A stretch of 64,000 bases of DNA from an uncultured Roseburia sp. (lineage in GTDB: Bacteria > Bacillota > Clostridia > Lachnospirales > Lachnospiraceae). Below, piece by piece: positions 8,243 through 17,802 of the stretch. Under the pieces are notes generated by a model. It was given only the letters and a program-made list of their open reading frames with translations, made no database searches and was not told where the DNA came from. The translations under genes were made by a program, and so were the position numbers. Numbering within the stretch: the stretch's first letter is position 1; the number at the start of each line of letters is the position of its first letter. The stretch is from the NCBI GenBank assembly GCA_900542495.1, contig UQNW01000012.1:34324-98323 (forward strand), given 5' to 3'.

Positions 8243-9073
8243 CTACAGACTAATGTTTGAAGCCTGTTTTTGAATTAACATATCTCGCAATTTTGTAGCA
8301 CGCTCATAGGCAATATCAAGATATTCAGTTAATGAGAGATTCTGATATTCACTTTTCCCTAAAATGGAAACTTCCAATGTAATTGGACCGGTATAATTTA
8401 AAACAGAGAGTTTTTCGACAAACCAATTCCAATCCAAAGTGCCATCGAAAGGCAGGTAATGCCTGTCATCACGATAATCAATATTGCCGGGCTGAGTCAC
8501 GCCAAGGTTGTCATGAATATGTAGGCACTTTAATCTGGAACCAAATTTCTTTATCATATCAATGTGAGGACTATAACATAAATTATGACCGCAATCCCAG
8601 CAAAATCCATGGAAAGGATTCTTGATATAGTCCATAACAGCATCGATGTGTGGAAGTGGCTCTAAGTTTTCAAAACAAATATGAACATTTTTTTCTTTTG
8701 CATAATCGCATAATTCCTGAAAAAGAATTAATCCATTAGAAGAAATGGGAGGGGCTGTGTTTCCGACAGTTACATGCATAATTAATTTGTCAACGTTGAC
8801 GGAATGGCAGTCATCTATAATTTTTTTCAAATATGTAAGATAATCTTTGCCAATATCGCCAGCCTCCCAAATACGGTTTGCCTGAGAAAAGGGACCGTGT
8901 ATAGTTTCGAATTTTAATCCGAGCTGATATGCTGTTTCAGCCCAGGAAACCAAGGGCTCTATTCCCGTATATGTTAGGAAAAAACCGTCAAATCCTGCAT
9001 TTTTAATAAGTTTTAATTGTTCCTCGACAGGAACTGTACTACCAATGATTGTTGAGATGTTAATATCCTGCAT
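8243..9073 (-). CDS. Sugar phosphate isomerase/epimerase, xylose isomerase-like TIM barrel
   Basis: AP-endonuclease-2/xylose isomerase-like protein of 276 residues. It has family metal-site features: the IHGPF strand (about residue 58), a conserved Glu in CFENLEPLPHID, and CWDCGHNLCYSPHI and CLHIHDN histidines that would bind a divalent metal. Its substrate cannot be read from sequence. GGAGG lies upstream. It is 16 bases downstream of the regulator gene on the same strand, so the two form a small operon divergent from the ABC/GH2 operon; it probably handles the sugar released there. Confidence 0.8.
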   Translation of the reverse strand: MQDINISTIIGSTVPVEEQLKLIKNAGFDGFFLTYTGIEPLVSWAETAYQLGLKFETIHGPFSQANRIWEAGDIGKDYLTYLKKIIDDCHSVNVDKLIMHVTVGNTAPPISSNGLILFQELCDYAKEKNVHICFENLEPLPHIDAVMDYIKNPFHGFCWDCGHNLCYSPHIDMIKKFGSRLKCLHIHDNLGVTQPGNIDYRDDRHYLPFDGTLDWNWFVEKLSVLNYTGPITLEVSILGKSEYQNLSLTEYLDIAYERATKLRDMLIQKQASNISL

Positions 9074-9089
9074 AAAAATGAACCTCCAT

Positions 9090-10058
9090 TTAGTAAGTAA
9101 AAGTCATAATGATTCCCTGTGGATAATCGCCATATTTTTCACCGAAAATATTGATACCGCCAATGTGCTTTGCATCTTCTTTAATGCCTATTCGAAGTGC
9201 TATATAAGGACACTTATCCAGTTCCAGCTGCTTGATGCTTATAGATGGATTTACAGGCATATGATCGATGTAGCCTCCGTTTTCCCGGATGGAAAAGGTC
9301 TTGAGAAGCCCGTACTGAGTTCTTCCATTTGGCCAGATGGCGGGTGTGAGTTTGCCGCGCCTGTCCCCGAAATCACCAGGTGAGCAAAAAGTTGTAAGTT
9401 CAATGCCGTTGACAGTGATGGTAATATCTGAAGGCCAGTCGTTTAAATATCCAGGAGCTTCTGAACAAATTTCTACACTGAAGGAAAGCTCGGAAAGATG
9501 CCGCATTGGATTGATAAGATTTTGAAAACGATATTCAACATAACCCTGTCGAAACCAAAGGAGCTGTGCTTTGGTTCTGTTCAGAGAATAGAAAGAGGAG
9601 GGGCTGTCGTACATGTCAATTGCACCATTTTCGTCGGCGAGTCCACACGTTGGCTCAATTTTACATTGAAAATAGTGCCCGATAGGCATTTCGATTGATA
9701 CAGAATTATCCACTGCACTGAGTTCAGGGTTAACTGTAGATAAAGTAAATGTCTGCATGCTACAGATACAAACACGCATAGAGCCATGGTTGCCGGGCTG
9801 GACTTCGGTAATGATAAGCTGTGCATCTTCAAGGCATCTAATATGGACAGCTGTTGAAGACACAGGGATGTTTAAAATATGAGCAATTTCTTGAACAGAC
9901 ATAGCGCAATCTTTCAATAAGGCTAAGATTTGAAGGCGTATAGGAGAAGATAAAGCTTTTCCTATTGACGCAATTCGCTCATGATGAGCAGGATTACTTA
10001 GATTTAATTCGATATCACGCTCGCCGATAATTTTGATTGTTCGTTTTGGTTTAGACAT
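9090..10058 (-). CDS. ArsR-type winged-helix regulator with a C-terminal sensor-like domain
   Basis: Protein of 322 residues with an N-terminal ArsR-like winged helix (about residues 25-95; ALSSPIRLQILALLKD, then VQEIAHILNIPVSSTAVHIRCLE as the recognition helix). A long beta-rich C-terminal part shows no family I can name. The position, divergent from a sugar ABC transporter and glycosidase operon, fits local control by ligand sensed in the C-terminal half. AAAAGGAG precedes the ATG. The intergenic region holds direct and inverted repeats that are candidate operators. Confidence 0.75.
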   Translation of the reverse strand: MSKPKRTIKIIGERDIELNLSNPAHHERIASIGKALSSPIRLQILALLKDCAMSVQEIAHILNIPVSSTAVHIRCLEDAQLIITEVQPGNHGSMRVCICSMQTFTLSTVNPELSAVDNSVSIEMPIGHYFQCKIEPTCGLADENGAIDMYDSPSSFYSLNRTKAQLLWFRQGYVEYRFQNLINPMRHLSELSFSVEICSEAPGYLNDWPSDITITVNGIELTTFCSPGDFGDRRGKLTPAIWPNGRTQYGLLKTFSIRENGGYIDHMPVNPSISIKQLELDKCPYIALRIGIKEDAKHIGGINIFGEKYGDYPQGIIMTFTY

Positions 10059-10369
10059 GTTACATTCTCCTTTTTATCTTTTTTTCTTACATTATTTCAA
10101 TAAACGTGTAATAAAATCATGCCATTTAATTACATGGAACGTGTAATTAAAAATAATGTTCGACAAAGAATGATGATAAAAAATATGCATTATACACAAA
10201 AAACAAATAGAAATAACAAAAATAGTTGACAAAATATTGCAAAAATAATAGAGTGAAATCAACAAAAAACGAATTTTAAATAAAAAAGATGATTTAAAAT
10301 ATAGTTTTTTGTTACAAAAATAGTATAACAAAATAAGCAAAAAATTGCAAGGCGAAAGGAGAAAGTAGT
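10059..10369. promoter_or_regulatory. Divergent promoter region with candidate ArsR-type operators
   Basis: No gene lies in this 311-bp AT-rich gap. Two direct copies of AACGTGTAAT occur at 10103-10112 and 10138-10147, and an inverted repeat TTTAATTA-N11-TAATTAAA spans 10125-10151, close to the regulator start. Toward the ABC operon, TTGACA at 10226-10231 is followed after 17 bases by TAGAGT (10249-10254), a reasonable sigma-A promoter. The repeats lie where a divergently encoded repressor would bind. Confidence 0.55.
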
Positions 10370-11695
10370 ATGAAGAAAAAGTTGGCGTTGGCATTAGTAT
10401 TTGTAATGGGGCTGTCATTTACAGCTTGTGGAAAAACAACTGTTTCGGATAGCACAAATGAGGCAGTGTCTGGTGGAGTTCAGTCAACGGATACAAATGA
10501 AGATAAAGAATCTTCAGGAAAAAGTGATAAGACGACAATCACATTTATCAATGGATTTACTGGTGGAGATGGTGAATACATGACAAAGATTGTGGATGGG
10601 TTTAACGAATCACAAAGTGATTATTATATTGAACAGTTACAGGATGCAGATCATTATACAAAGTTCAAATCAGGAGATTTTGATATGCTGATCATTCATG
10701 CAGACTGGATTTCTACCTATCACGCAATGGGGCTTTTGAGAGAAGTGTCTGATATATATGATATGGCAGGTATTTCATTTGAGAATGATTTTCACGATAT
10801 TACGAAGACATACGCAAAGTATGATGACGGAGTTTTTGCATTTCCATTGGATTTATATGCAGAAACAACATTTTATAATAAAGAATACACAGATGAAGCA
10901 CCGAAAGATTATAATGATATGATTGAATTAAGAGATAAACTTGATTCCGAAAATTCTGGCATATATCCATATGGATTACCACTGACAGGCGATCAGCAGT
11001 GGGCATGGATGACAGCGTTAGGACAATGTGGAGTGAACTGGGTAGAAGATGAACATATCAAGCTTGATACCGAAGAAGCATGTGATGCATTTATGAAGAT
11101 TCACGACATGATTTATAAAGATCACTTGAGTCCAGCTGGGCTAGGAGCAGATGACCATTTTAATACATTCATCAATCAGTCAGAGACAGCAGCAAATGTT
11201 AAGACAGTCGTTTCGATGACAGGACCATGGAAATATACGGTTGCAAAAGAGGTTCTTGGGGATAATCTTGGAATCGGTACAGTGCCGCAGATTTATGGTG
11301 ATAAAAAATGTGTACCTGCTGGAGGACATACCTTTGGAGTATCTTCTAAAGTTACAGATGAAAAGAAAATTGCTGGTATTGCTGCATTCATGAAATACAC
11401 ATATCAGCCAGAAGTTTTGCTAAATTGGGCAGATTCAGGTCAGGCACCTGTTCATCTTGCCACCATGGAAGTAGTTAAAGCTAATCCTGAAAAATATCCG
11501 GTAGCGGCAGTTAATTACACAATTTTTGATGATGCCATGATACTTCCGGCAATATACAACATTCGTGAACAAGTAAAATATGTAAACGAAACAGTATGGT
11601 CGATGGTAGTGCAGACTGAAAATTTGTCAAGGGATGATCTTATGGCTGAATTGAAAAATGCAACTGACATAGCAACTGAGTTATCAGAGATGTAA
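10370..11695 (+). CDS. ABC transporter carbohydrate-binding lipoprotein
   Basis: Extracellular family 1 solute-binding protein, 441 residues. It starts with a lipoprotein signal (MKKKLALALVFVMGLSF followed by the lipobox cysteine at residue 20, FTAC), then an acidic/serine-rich linker and the mature domain (TITFINGFTGGDGEYM). It delivers an oligosaccharide to the two downstream permeases. The neighbouring GH2 enzyme suggests a beta-galactoside or beta-glucuronide-type ligand (inference). AAAGGAGAAAG lies at good distance from the start. Confidence 0.9.
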   Translation: MKKKLALALVFVMGLSFTACGKTTVSDSTNEAVSGGVQSTDTNEDKESSGKSDKTTITFINGFTGGDGEYMTKIVDGFNESQSDYYIEQLQDADHYTKFKSGDFDMLIIHADWISTYHAMGLLREVSDIYDMAGISFENDFHDITKTYAKYDDGVFAFPLDLYAETTFYNKEYTDEAPKDYNDMIELRDKLDSENSGIYPYGLPLTGDQQWAWMTALGQCGVNWVEDEHIKLDTEEACDAFMKIHDMIYKDHLSPAGLGADDHFNTFINQSETAANVKTVVSMTGPWKYTVAKEVLGDNLGIGTVPQIYGDKKCVPAGGHTFGVSSKVTDEKKIAGIAAFMKYTYQPEVLLNWADSGQAPVHLATMEVVKANPEKYPVAAVNYTIFDDAMILPAIYNIREQVKYVNETVWSMVVQTENLSRDDLMAELKNATDIATELSEM

Positions 11696-11719
11696 ATTAT
11701 ATAGAAGGAACGAGATTAT

Positions 11720-12610
11720 ATGAAGAAAAAAAGTACGGGCTTGTTGTTTATAATACCATTTATATTATTTTTCATGCTGTTCTGGTTAATACCATTTATT
11801 TATGGAATAGTGATGAGTTTAAGTAAATATAGTTTGATAATGGGAAATCAGGGATTTGTGGGATTCTCAAATTATATCAAAATACTGGTTGGAGATTCGA
11901 TGTACCATAACTCGTTCCTTCTAGGTTTGAAAAATACTGTAATTTTTACAGCCTGTACAACACCATTCCTTGTTTTGGGAAGTCTTGGTCTTGCATTATT
12001 GCTTGATCGGCTTCCTGACAGGTGCAAAGGAATATTCAGAACGATTTATTTTGCCTCGTACTCTGTTTCGGTTACTGCGGTGGCAGCTGTATTTGTATGG
12101 CTGATGAAAGGAAACGGCGGATACCTGAATAATTTAATGATGAACATAGGAATTATTAAAAAAGCAGTACCGTGGATGGAACAGCAGCCGTTTGTGTGGG
12201 TTTCGCTTACTGTGGCAACGGTATGGTGGACAATAGGTTATAATATGATGCTTTTTGTTAATGCATTAAATGAAATTGATCCACAGCTTTATGAAGCATC
12301 AGCAATTGATGGGGCAAGATACTGGAAACAGTTCCGGTATATCATTTTCCCGGGAATTAAAAATGTATTTTATTTTGTTTTGATGACTACGATTATTGCA
12401 TCATTTAATGTTTATGGGCAGCCAAGACTGATGACGAAAGGCGGTCCAGGAGAAAGCACAAAACCTGTCATAATGGTAATAACATCAACTATTATGGATA
12501 GAAATGATCTTGGCATTGGAAGTGCCATGACGCTTCTGATGGGAATTGTAATTGTAATTTGTTCCATAGGACAGTACTTTTTGACAAAAGAAAAAGAAGA
12601 ATTGAGGTAG
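11720..12610 (+). CDS. ABC sugar transporter permease (MalF type)
   Basis: CUT1-type permease of 296 residues with six predicted membrane segments and the EAA loop EASAIDGARYWKQFRYI (about residues 193-209) ending in FPGIK. It follows the binding-protein gene by 24 bases with an AGAAGGAA site, and the next permease starts 12 bases after its stop. No ATPase gene is present in the operon, as for the nan transporter, implying a shared ATPase. Confidence 0.9.
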   Translation: MKKKSTGLLFIIPFILFFMLFWLIPFIYGIVMSLSKYSLIMGNQGFVGFSNYIKILVGDSMYHNSFLLGLKNTVIFTACTTPFLVLGSLGLALLLDRLPDRCKGIFRTIYFASYSVSVTAVAAVFVWLMKGNGGYLNNLMMNIGIIKKAVPWMEQQPFVWVSLTVATVWWTIGYNMMLFVNALNEIDPQLYEASAIDGARYWKQFRYIIFPGIKNVFYFVLMTTIIASFNVYGQPRLMTKGGPGESTKPVIMVITSTIMDRNDLGIGSAMTLLMGIVIVICSIGQYFLTKEKEELR

Positions 12611-12621
12611 GGAGGCAGACC

Positions 12622-13449
12622 ATGAAAAAAAATATATCCAAAATATTATTGCTTATGATGGCATGTATTATTGCATATTTATTTTTACTGCCACTCCTAT
12701 TTATGGTTTTTACAAGTTTTAAAGGTGTGGCTGAATCAGTAACATCTACAACATTACTGCCCAAGGAGTGGACATTTGAAAATTATATAGAACTGTTTCA
12801 TAACACAGATACATCCCCAGTTATACAGTGGCTTATAAACACAGCGATTATTACAATTTGTGGAACAGCACTGCGGATTACAACAAGTGTGTTGGCGGCA
12901 TATGCATTAGCCAGACTGAATGTGCCTGGAAAAAAAATTATTTTGATAGGATTAATCTGGGCAATGGCGATTCCAGAAATTGTAACGTATTTTCCACTGT
13001 TTTATATATTCAAACAAATAGGTGGGTTAAATACTTACTGGGCGTTGATACTTCCGTCAGGTTCTGGGGTAATGTGCATATATTTGATTTATAACTTTTT
13101 GATAGATTTTCCTAAAGAGCTGGAAGAAGCTGGTTTAGTGGAAGGTGCTAATATTTTTCAGATACTATGGCATATTGTTCTTCCTTCGGTAAAACCAGTT
13201 GTGATTACACAGGCATTCATAACATTTTTAGGTTTATATAACAGTTATTTATGGCCATCGCTTGTTATTAACAAGAATGAGACAAGAACAATTACTTTAG
13301 GAATAGCTGCACTTGTGTTAGGTGAAAATTATACAAACCCGGGAATGATGATGGCATCTACAGTTGTATCGGTTATACCAGTAATGATTATATTTATTTT
13401 TGCAAACAAATATATAGTAAAGGGATTTACACATTCAGGAATTAAATAA
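12622..13449 (+). CDS. ABC sugar transporter permease (MalG type)
   Basis: Second permease, about 275 residues, with an N-terminal membrane helix, PKEWTFENY periplasmic-type segment and EAA loop EEAGLVEGANIFQILWHIV (around residue 170). The open frame extends upstream into the preceding gene (from 12559), but TAGGGAGG at 12608-12614 supports ATG 12622. Forms the channel with the upstream MalF-type subunit. Confidence 0.9.
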   Translation: MKKNISKILLLMMACIIAYLFLLPLLFMVFTSFKGVAESVTSTTLLPKEWTFENYIELFHNTDTSPVIQWLINTAIITICGTALRITTSVLAAYALARLNVPGKKIILIGLIWAMAIPEIVTYFPLFYIFKQIGGLNTYWALILPSGSGVMCIYLIYNFLIDFPKELEEAGLVEGANIFQILWHIVLPSVKPVVITQAFITFLGLYNSYLWPSLVINKNETRTITLGIAALVLGENYTNPGMMMASTVVSVIPVMIIFIFANKYIVKGFTHSGIK

Positions 13450-13465
13450 AAGCAAGGGGGATAAA

Positions 13466-15214
13466 ATGAGAAGAATCGAATATCCGCGTCCAAATTTTAA
13501 ACGGGAAAAATGGAAATGTTTAAATGGAGTTTGGAAGTTTTATTATGGAAATAAAAAGACAGAGATAGAAGTACCATTTGTTTGCCAGAGCCAGTTAAGT
13601 GGAATAGGCGAAAGAATCACAGAAGATTTTGTGGTGTACGAAAATGAATTTACGGTGCCAAAGGAATGGAAAGGGGAGGAAATCCGTATTAATTTTGGGG
13701 CAGTTGATTATCGATGTTGTGTATATATTAATAACCAATGTGTAGGAACGCATGTTGGTGGACAGACTCCTTTTTCATTTCAGATAACAAGGTATTTAAA
13801 TTGGAATAGAGAGACGATCAGAGTTGAAGTGGAAGATCCGCTGACAGATGAAACGATTCCGCGCGGAAAGCAGTTTTGGGAAGATACATCAAAATTTATT
13901 TGGTATACACCAAGTACCGGAATTTGGCAGAGTGTGTGGTTAGAACCCCTGTCAGAAACACATTTTGAATGGATTTATTTTACACCAGATATTGATGAGG
14001 GAACGGTTAAAATTGAATATAAGCTATCAGAAACGTCAAAATTGCCATGCAGAGTACATGTGAAGATCAGTCTGGAACAGAACGAAGTTTTTCATGGAAA
14101 TATGTTATGTGATGAAAGGCAGAATTCATTGACAGTTAATGTATTTCAAAATAAAGCGTTAAACGGTGCATTCCATTTTGTGGGAAAATATTGGAGCCCT
14201 GAAAATCCAATTTTATATGATGTTGTCATGAAAGCTGATGATGGAGATACAGGAAATGCAGCAGATAAGGTTGCAAGTTATTTTGGAATGCGGAAAATCC
14301 ATATAGAAAATGGAAAAATTTATTTGAATAATCAGCCGTATTATCAAAAATTATTGTTGGATCAGGGGTATTGGAAAGAGAGTCTTATAACAGCACCAAC
14401 AGATGAAGATTATAAAAATGATATTCAGAAAGCAAAAGCGATGGGATTTAACGGATGTCGTAAACATGAAAAAGTGGAAGATCCGAGGTTTTTGTATTGG
14501 GCAGATAAGCTTGGTTTTTTGGTATGGGAAGCAATGGCAAGTTTTTGGGTATATACTCCGCAGGCGGCAGAAACATTCATGAAAGAATGGATGGAGGTGA
14601 TAAACCGAGATTACAACCACCCATCAATTATTGTATGGGGAATGTTAAATGAAAGCTGGGGAACTCCACAAATATATGATAACAGCCAACAGCAGGATTT
14701 TTCAAAGTCACTGTATTACATGGTTAAATCTATTGATTCAACTAGATTGGTAATTTCCAATGACGGCTGGGAAATGACAGTAGGCGATATTTGTGCAATA
14801 CATAGTTATAAACATGGCGAGAAGGAAGATAAACGTCAACATGAGGTATTTGCACAGTCTTTAAAAAGTTTAAAGACACTAGCAAATATAGTTGATAAAA
14901 ACCTTTTTGCCAAGGGAAATGAATATAAAAATCAACCAGTAGTTTTGACAGAATGTGGAGGCATTTCGCTAAAAGAGAAAGCGGCTGATAGTCAGGAAGA
15001 ACAGAATTGGGGTTATACTACTATAAAAAAAGAAGAATTTATAGAAGAATATGATCGGTTGACAGCTGCTATTTTTGACTCAGAGATTCTCAGTGGGTTC
15101 TGTTATACGCAATTTACAGATGTCGAACAGGAGACAAATGGATTACTGACAGATACTCATGAATATAAATTTAAACCTGAAGAAATAAAACGTATTAATG
15201 ATCAAAAGAAATAG
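13466..15214 (+). CDS. Glycoside hydrolase family 2 enzyme
   Basis: Cytoplasmic GH2 glycosidase of 582 residues: N-terminal jelly-roll sugar-binding domain (about 1-165), immunoglobulin-like domain (about 170-275) and a TIM barrel. The acid/base glutamate lies in VWGMLNESWG (Glu396) and the nucleophile in LTECGG (Glu496), both as in beta-galactosidases and beta-glucuronidases. It lacks the extra C-terminal domains of LacZ, so it is closer in size to beta-glucuronidase/beta-galactosidase short forms. Specificity cannot be assigned. No signal peptide, so it acts on imported oligosaccharide. An AAGGGGG site precedes the ATG. Confidence 0.88.
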   Translation: MRRIEYPRPNFKREKWKCLNGVWKFYYGNKKTEIEVPFVCQSQLSGIGERITEDFVVYENEFTVPKEWKGEEIRINFGAVDYRCCVYINNQCVGTHVGGQTPFSFQITRYLNWNRETIRVEVEDPLTDETIPRGKQFWEDTSKFIWYTPSTGIWQSVWLEPLSETHFEWIYFTPDIDEGTVKIEYKLSETSKLPCRVHVKISLEQNEVFHGNMLCDERQNSLTVNVFQNKALNGAFHFVGKYWSPENPILYDVVMKADDGDTGNAADKVASYFGMRKIHIENGKIYLNNQPYYQKLLLDQGYWKESLITAPTDEDYKNDIQKAKAMGFNGCRKHEKVEDPRFLYWADKLGFLVWEAMASFWVYTPQAAETFMKEWMEVINRDYNHPSIIVWGMLNESWGTPQIYDNSQQQDFSKSLYYMVKSIDSTRLVISNDGWEMTVGDICAIHSYKHGEKEDKRQHEVFAQSLKSLKTLANIVDKNLFAKGNEYKNQPVVLTECGGISLKEKAADSQEEQNWGYTTIKKEEFIEEYDRLTAAIFDSEILSGFCYTQFTDVEQETNGLLTDTHEYKFKPEEIKRINDQKK

Positions 15215-15220
15215 AGAGAA

Positions 15221-16072
15221 ATGAACAGAATTGAAATATTAAAAAAAACAAAATTATTTGTTCTTGATATGGATGGAACATTTTATCTTGGTGAACATGT
15301 TTTGGATGGTGCATTAGATTTTATTTCCAGTGTAAAAAAAGCTGGAAAAGATTTTATTTTCTTTACAAATAATTCTTCAAAATCACCGGAGCTGTATATT
15401 GAAAAACTTGCTAAAATGGGTTGTATCATCAGCCGTGAAAAAATAATGACATCTGCAGATGTTACAATAGCATATTTAAAAAAATACCATAAAAACGCAA
15501 AAATCTATTTGGTTGGAACAGATTCTCTAATTAAAATGTTTGAAGCCGAAAAAATATGTCTGGATGATAAAAAACCTAATATTGTGGTTGTAGGTTTTGA
15601 TACAACTTTGACATACATAAAATTAGAAAAAGCATGTTCGTTTATTCGAAACGGAGCCATATTTTATGCTACCCATCCGGATATTAACTGTCCAGTTGAA
15701 AATGGATTTATACCTGATGTAGGTTCTTTTTGTGCAGCCATATCACTTTCTACTGGAGTAACCCCGAAAATATTTGGAAAACCTCATGTTGAAACATTAG
15801 AAAGCATATTGGATAATTACAAGAGTAAAAAAGAGGAGATTGCATTTGTCGGAGACAGGTTGTATACAGACGTTGCAGAGGGCGTAGAAAATGGCAGCAG
15901 AGGAATACTTGTATTAACAGGGGAAACAAAAAAGGAAGATATACTGTCGTCTGATATTCAACCGGATGCAGTATTTGATTCACTAGGAGAAATGGGCGCT
16001 CTTTTGACTCAGATAGCTGATTTGGAAGGAGTGGAAAAATGTCACAAGTTTTGTTCGACAATAAAAACATAG
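15221..16072 (+). CDS. HAD-superfamily hydrolase, NagD-like
   Basis: HAD phosphatase of the NagD/p-nitrophenyl phosphatase group, 283 residues. Motif I is LDMDGTFYLG (about residues 16-25), the NagD-type TNNSS follows, and the C-terminal motif IV is FVGDRLYTDVAEG. It starts 6 bases after the GH2 stop and its end overlaps the next gene by 34 bases, so it is part of the operon. It may dephosphorylate a sugar phosphate arising from the imported substrate; the substrate is unknown. Confidence 0.85.
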   Translation: MNRIEILKKTKLFVLDMDGTFYLGEHVLDGALDFISSVKKAGKDFIFFTNNSSKSPELYIEKLAKMGCIISREKIMTSADVTIAYLKKYHKNAKIYLVGTDSLIKMFEAEKICLDDKKPNIVVVGFDTTLTYIKLEKACSFIRNGAIFYATHPDINCPVENGFIPDVGSFCAAISLSTGVTPKIFGKPHVETLESILDNYKSKKEEIAFVGDRLYTDVAEGVENGSRGILVLTGETKKEDILSSDIQPDAVFDSLGEMGALLTQIADLEGVEKCHKFCSTIKT

Positions 16073-16722
16073 AGTATGGAGTCCGGTTGCTTGTTGCGTG
16101 TATATGTGGAGCCATTATAGGTGTTGAAAGATACAAAAGAAGCAAAGGAGCGGGTATACGTACACATATGCTTGTTGCATTAGGAGCGGCACTTTTTACG
16201 ATAATATCGAAGTATGGGTTTGAGGATGTTGTTCGTTTAGAAAATATTCAGGCAGATGCAGCCAGAGTTGCATCTAATATCGTTACGGGAGTAAGTTTTC
16301 TTGGCGCAGGATTAATATTTGTGCGAGGTGATAAAGTGCAGGGTCTGACAACTGCAGCTGGAATTTGGGTTACGGCTGCAGTAGGTCTAACCATTGGTTG
16401 TGGAATGTGTACGACAGGTTTTTTTTGTGCGTGTTTTATTTTAGTGATACAAATTATATTTCATAATGGATTTTTTAAGGGAATGGAAAATTATAGTCAT
16501 AGCAGAGTGGTAATTTCGGTAGAGAATAATGATGAAATACTTTTAAAATTGAAACAGTTATTTCAAAATAAACGTATTACCATTGAGGAAAGCCACGTTA
16601 AAAGACATAGAAATGCAGTATTAACATATACAATGGACATAAGTATGCCAGTGGGAATTTTACCGTTGGATGTATTAAAAATTATGCAGGAATGTAAGGA
16701 GATAAAATCAATTGGCTTGTGA
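16039..16722 (+). CDS. MgtC/SapB-family membrane protein, copy 1
   Basis: Protein of 227 residues with the MgtC N-terminal membrane domain: RLLVACICGAIIGVERYKRSKGAGIRTH and ASNIVTGVSFLGAGLIF, about four membrane segments, then a soluble ACT-like C-terminal domain (about 150-227). MgtC proteins modulate ion homeostasis and ATP synthase in some bacteria, but their role outside pathogens is unclear. The start overlaps the HAD gene by 34 bases, with GGAAGGAG upstream. A second, related copy follows 10 bases later. Confidence 0.85.
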   Translation: MSQVLFDNKNIEYGVRLLVACICGAIIGVERYKRSKGAGIRTHMLVALGAALFTIISKYGFEDVVRLENIQADAARVASNIVTGVSFLGAGLIFVRGDKVQGLTTAAGIWVTAAVGLTIGCGMCTTGFFCACFILVIQIIFHNGFFKGMENYSHSRVVISVENNDEILLKLKQLFQNKRITIEESHVKRHRNAVLTYTMDISMPVGILPLDVLKIMQECKEIKSIGL

Positions 16723-16732
16723 GGATGAGTAG

Positions 16733-17413
16733 ATGACAATACAATTATTTGATTCATTAAATTTTGAATTTATATTTAGGTGTTTATTGGCAGGACTATG
16801 TGGTGGAGTTGCAGGATTTGAGAGAACGAAACATCAGAAAGCGGCCGGACTTCGTACATATATAATTGTTGCTGTTGGAGCAGCACTTTTTACAATTGCA
16901 TCGAAATATGGTTTTTTAGATGTTGTGCATAATGGAATAAGGTTAGATGTTTCAAGAGTTGCGTGCAATATAGTAACGGGTGTAGGATTTCTTGGAGCTG
17001 GAACAATTTTTATGTATGGCAATCAAATAAGAGGATTGGTAACATCGGCAGGAATATGGGTAATGGCAGCTGTTGGAATGGCGGTTGGTGCAGGAATGTA
17101 TGTGTTGGCAATAATTGCGACTGCAATTACGGTTGTTATCCAAAGTATGTTGTCGAATAAATATTTTTCGTATCTGGATGTCAAAGTTCCCGGAAGACTT
17201 CGTGTTTGTATGGATTCGGAAACAAAATCACTTGAAAAGCTGGAAAAAATATTAAGTGATAAAAAAATAGATATTAGATCAAGCAATATGAAACGACGGA
17301 AAGATGAATATATAACATATATTTTTGGAATTTCTATGCCTGAGAATATAGATGTTTCAGAAGTAGTAACCGATATTTCTAAAATACATAGTGTAAAATT
17401 TGTAGATTTATAG
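16733..17413 (+). CDS. MgtC/SapB-family membrane protein, copy 2
   Basis: Protein of 226 residues that clearly resembles the preceding one along its whole length (RCLLAGLCGGVAGFERTKHQKAAGLRTY; CNIVTGVGFLGAGTIF; ITYIFGISMPENI against LTYTMDISMPVGI). It arose by tandem duplication that has since diverged. Pairing suggests a hetero-oligomeric membrane unit. Two MgtC proteins at the end of a carbohydrate uptake operon are unusual. A terminator follows. Confidence 0.85.
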   Translation: MTIQLFDSLNFEFIFRCLLAGLCGGVAGFERTKHQKAAGLRTYIIVAVGAALFTIASKYGFLDVVHNGIRLDVSRVACNIVTGVGFLGAGTIFMYGNQIRGLVTSAGIWVMAAVGMAVGAGMYVLAIIATAITVVIQSMLSNKYFSYLDVKVPGRLRVCMDSETKSLEKLEKILSDKKIDIRSSNMKRRKDEYITYIFGISMPENIDVSEVVTDISKIHSVKFVDL

Positions 17414-17454
17414 ACTTACTTCCAATTATTAGGAATGAAGCGTAAACTATTATG

Positions 17455-17503
17455 AGGACTGTTGTTTAGCATGAATAAAAATTTGCAAAACAGCAGTCCT
17501 TTT
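17455..17503. terminator. Bidirectional terminator between convergent operons
   Basis: The arms at 17455-17467 and 17488-17500 form a 13-bp stem with one G-U pair, then TTTT. It lies between the second MgtC gene and the convergent DUF4321 gene and can serve both. Confidence 0.8.
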
Positions 17504-17512
17504 ATACATTTA

Positions 17513-17776
17513 TTATAGTAATCTGTAAATAATAATTGCGATCACAATCCCCAGAATACCGGCAACTGTGATATCAACCGTAAATCCGAATGTCAGAACC
17601 AGAATCCCCAGATCTAACACCATTGGATTGATAAATCCAAAACTCTGACCATAATTAAGCCAGCTTAAAGCGGGTACGCCTGCACATAACTTTCCGATAA
17701 GACCGCCTAATACAACACCGACAAGAAGTAAAAGGACTAAAGCCCAGTTATTTTTTCCAACAATACCTTTGCTCAT
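17513..17776 (-). CDS. DUF4321 family small membrane protein
   Basis: Protein of 87 residues with two hydrophobic segments (LLLLVGVVLGGLIGKL; GILGIVIAIIIYRLL) and the signature INPMVLDLGILVLTFGF typical of DUF4321, a family found in clostridia often near cell shape genes. Function unknown. CTTAAGGAGAG lies upstream. It is 26 bases downstream of nhaC on the same strand and may be co-transcribed. Confidence 0.8.
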   Translation of the reverse strand: MSKGIVGKNNWALVLLLLVGVVLGGLIGKLCAGVPALSWLNYGQSFGFINPMVLDLGILVLTFGFTVDITVAGILGIVIAIIIYRLL

Positions 17777-17802
17777 AATAGTTCTCTCCTTAAGTATTTT
17801 CC

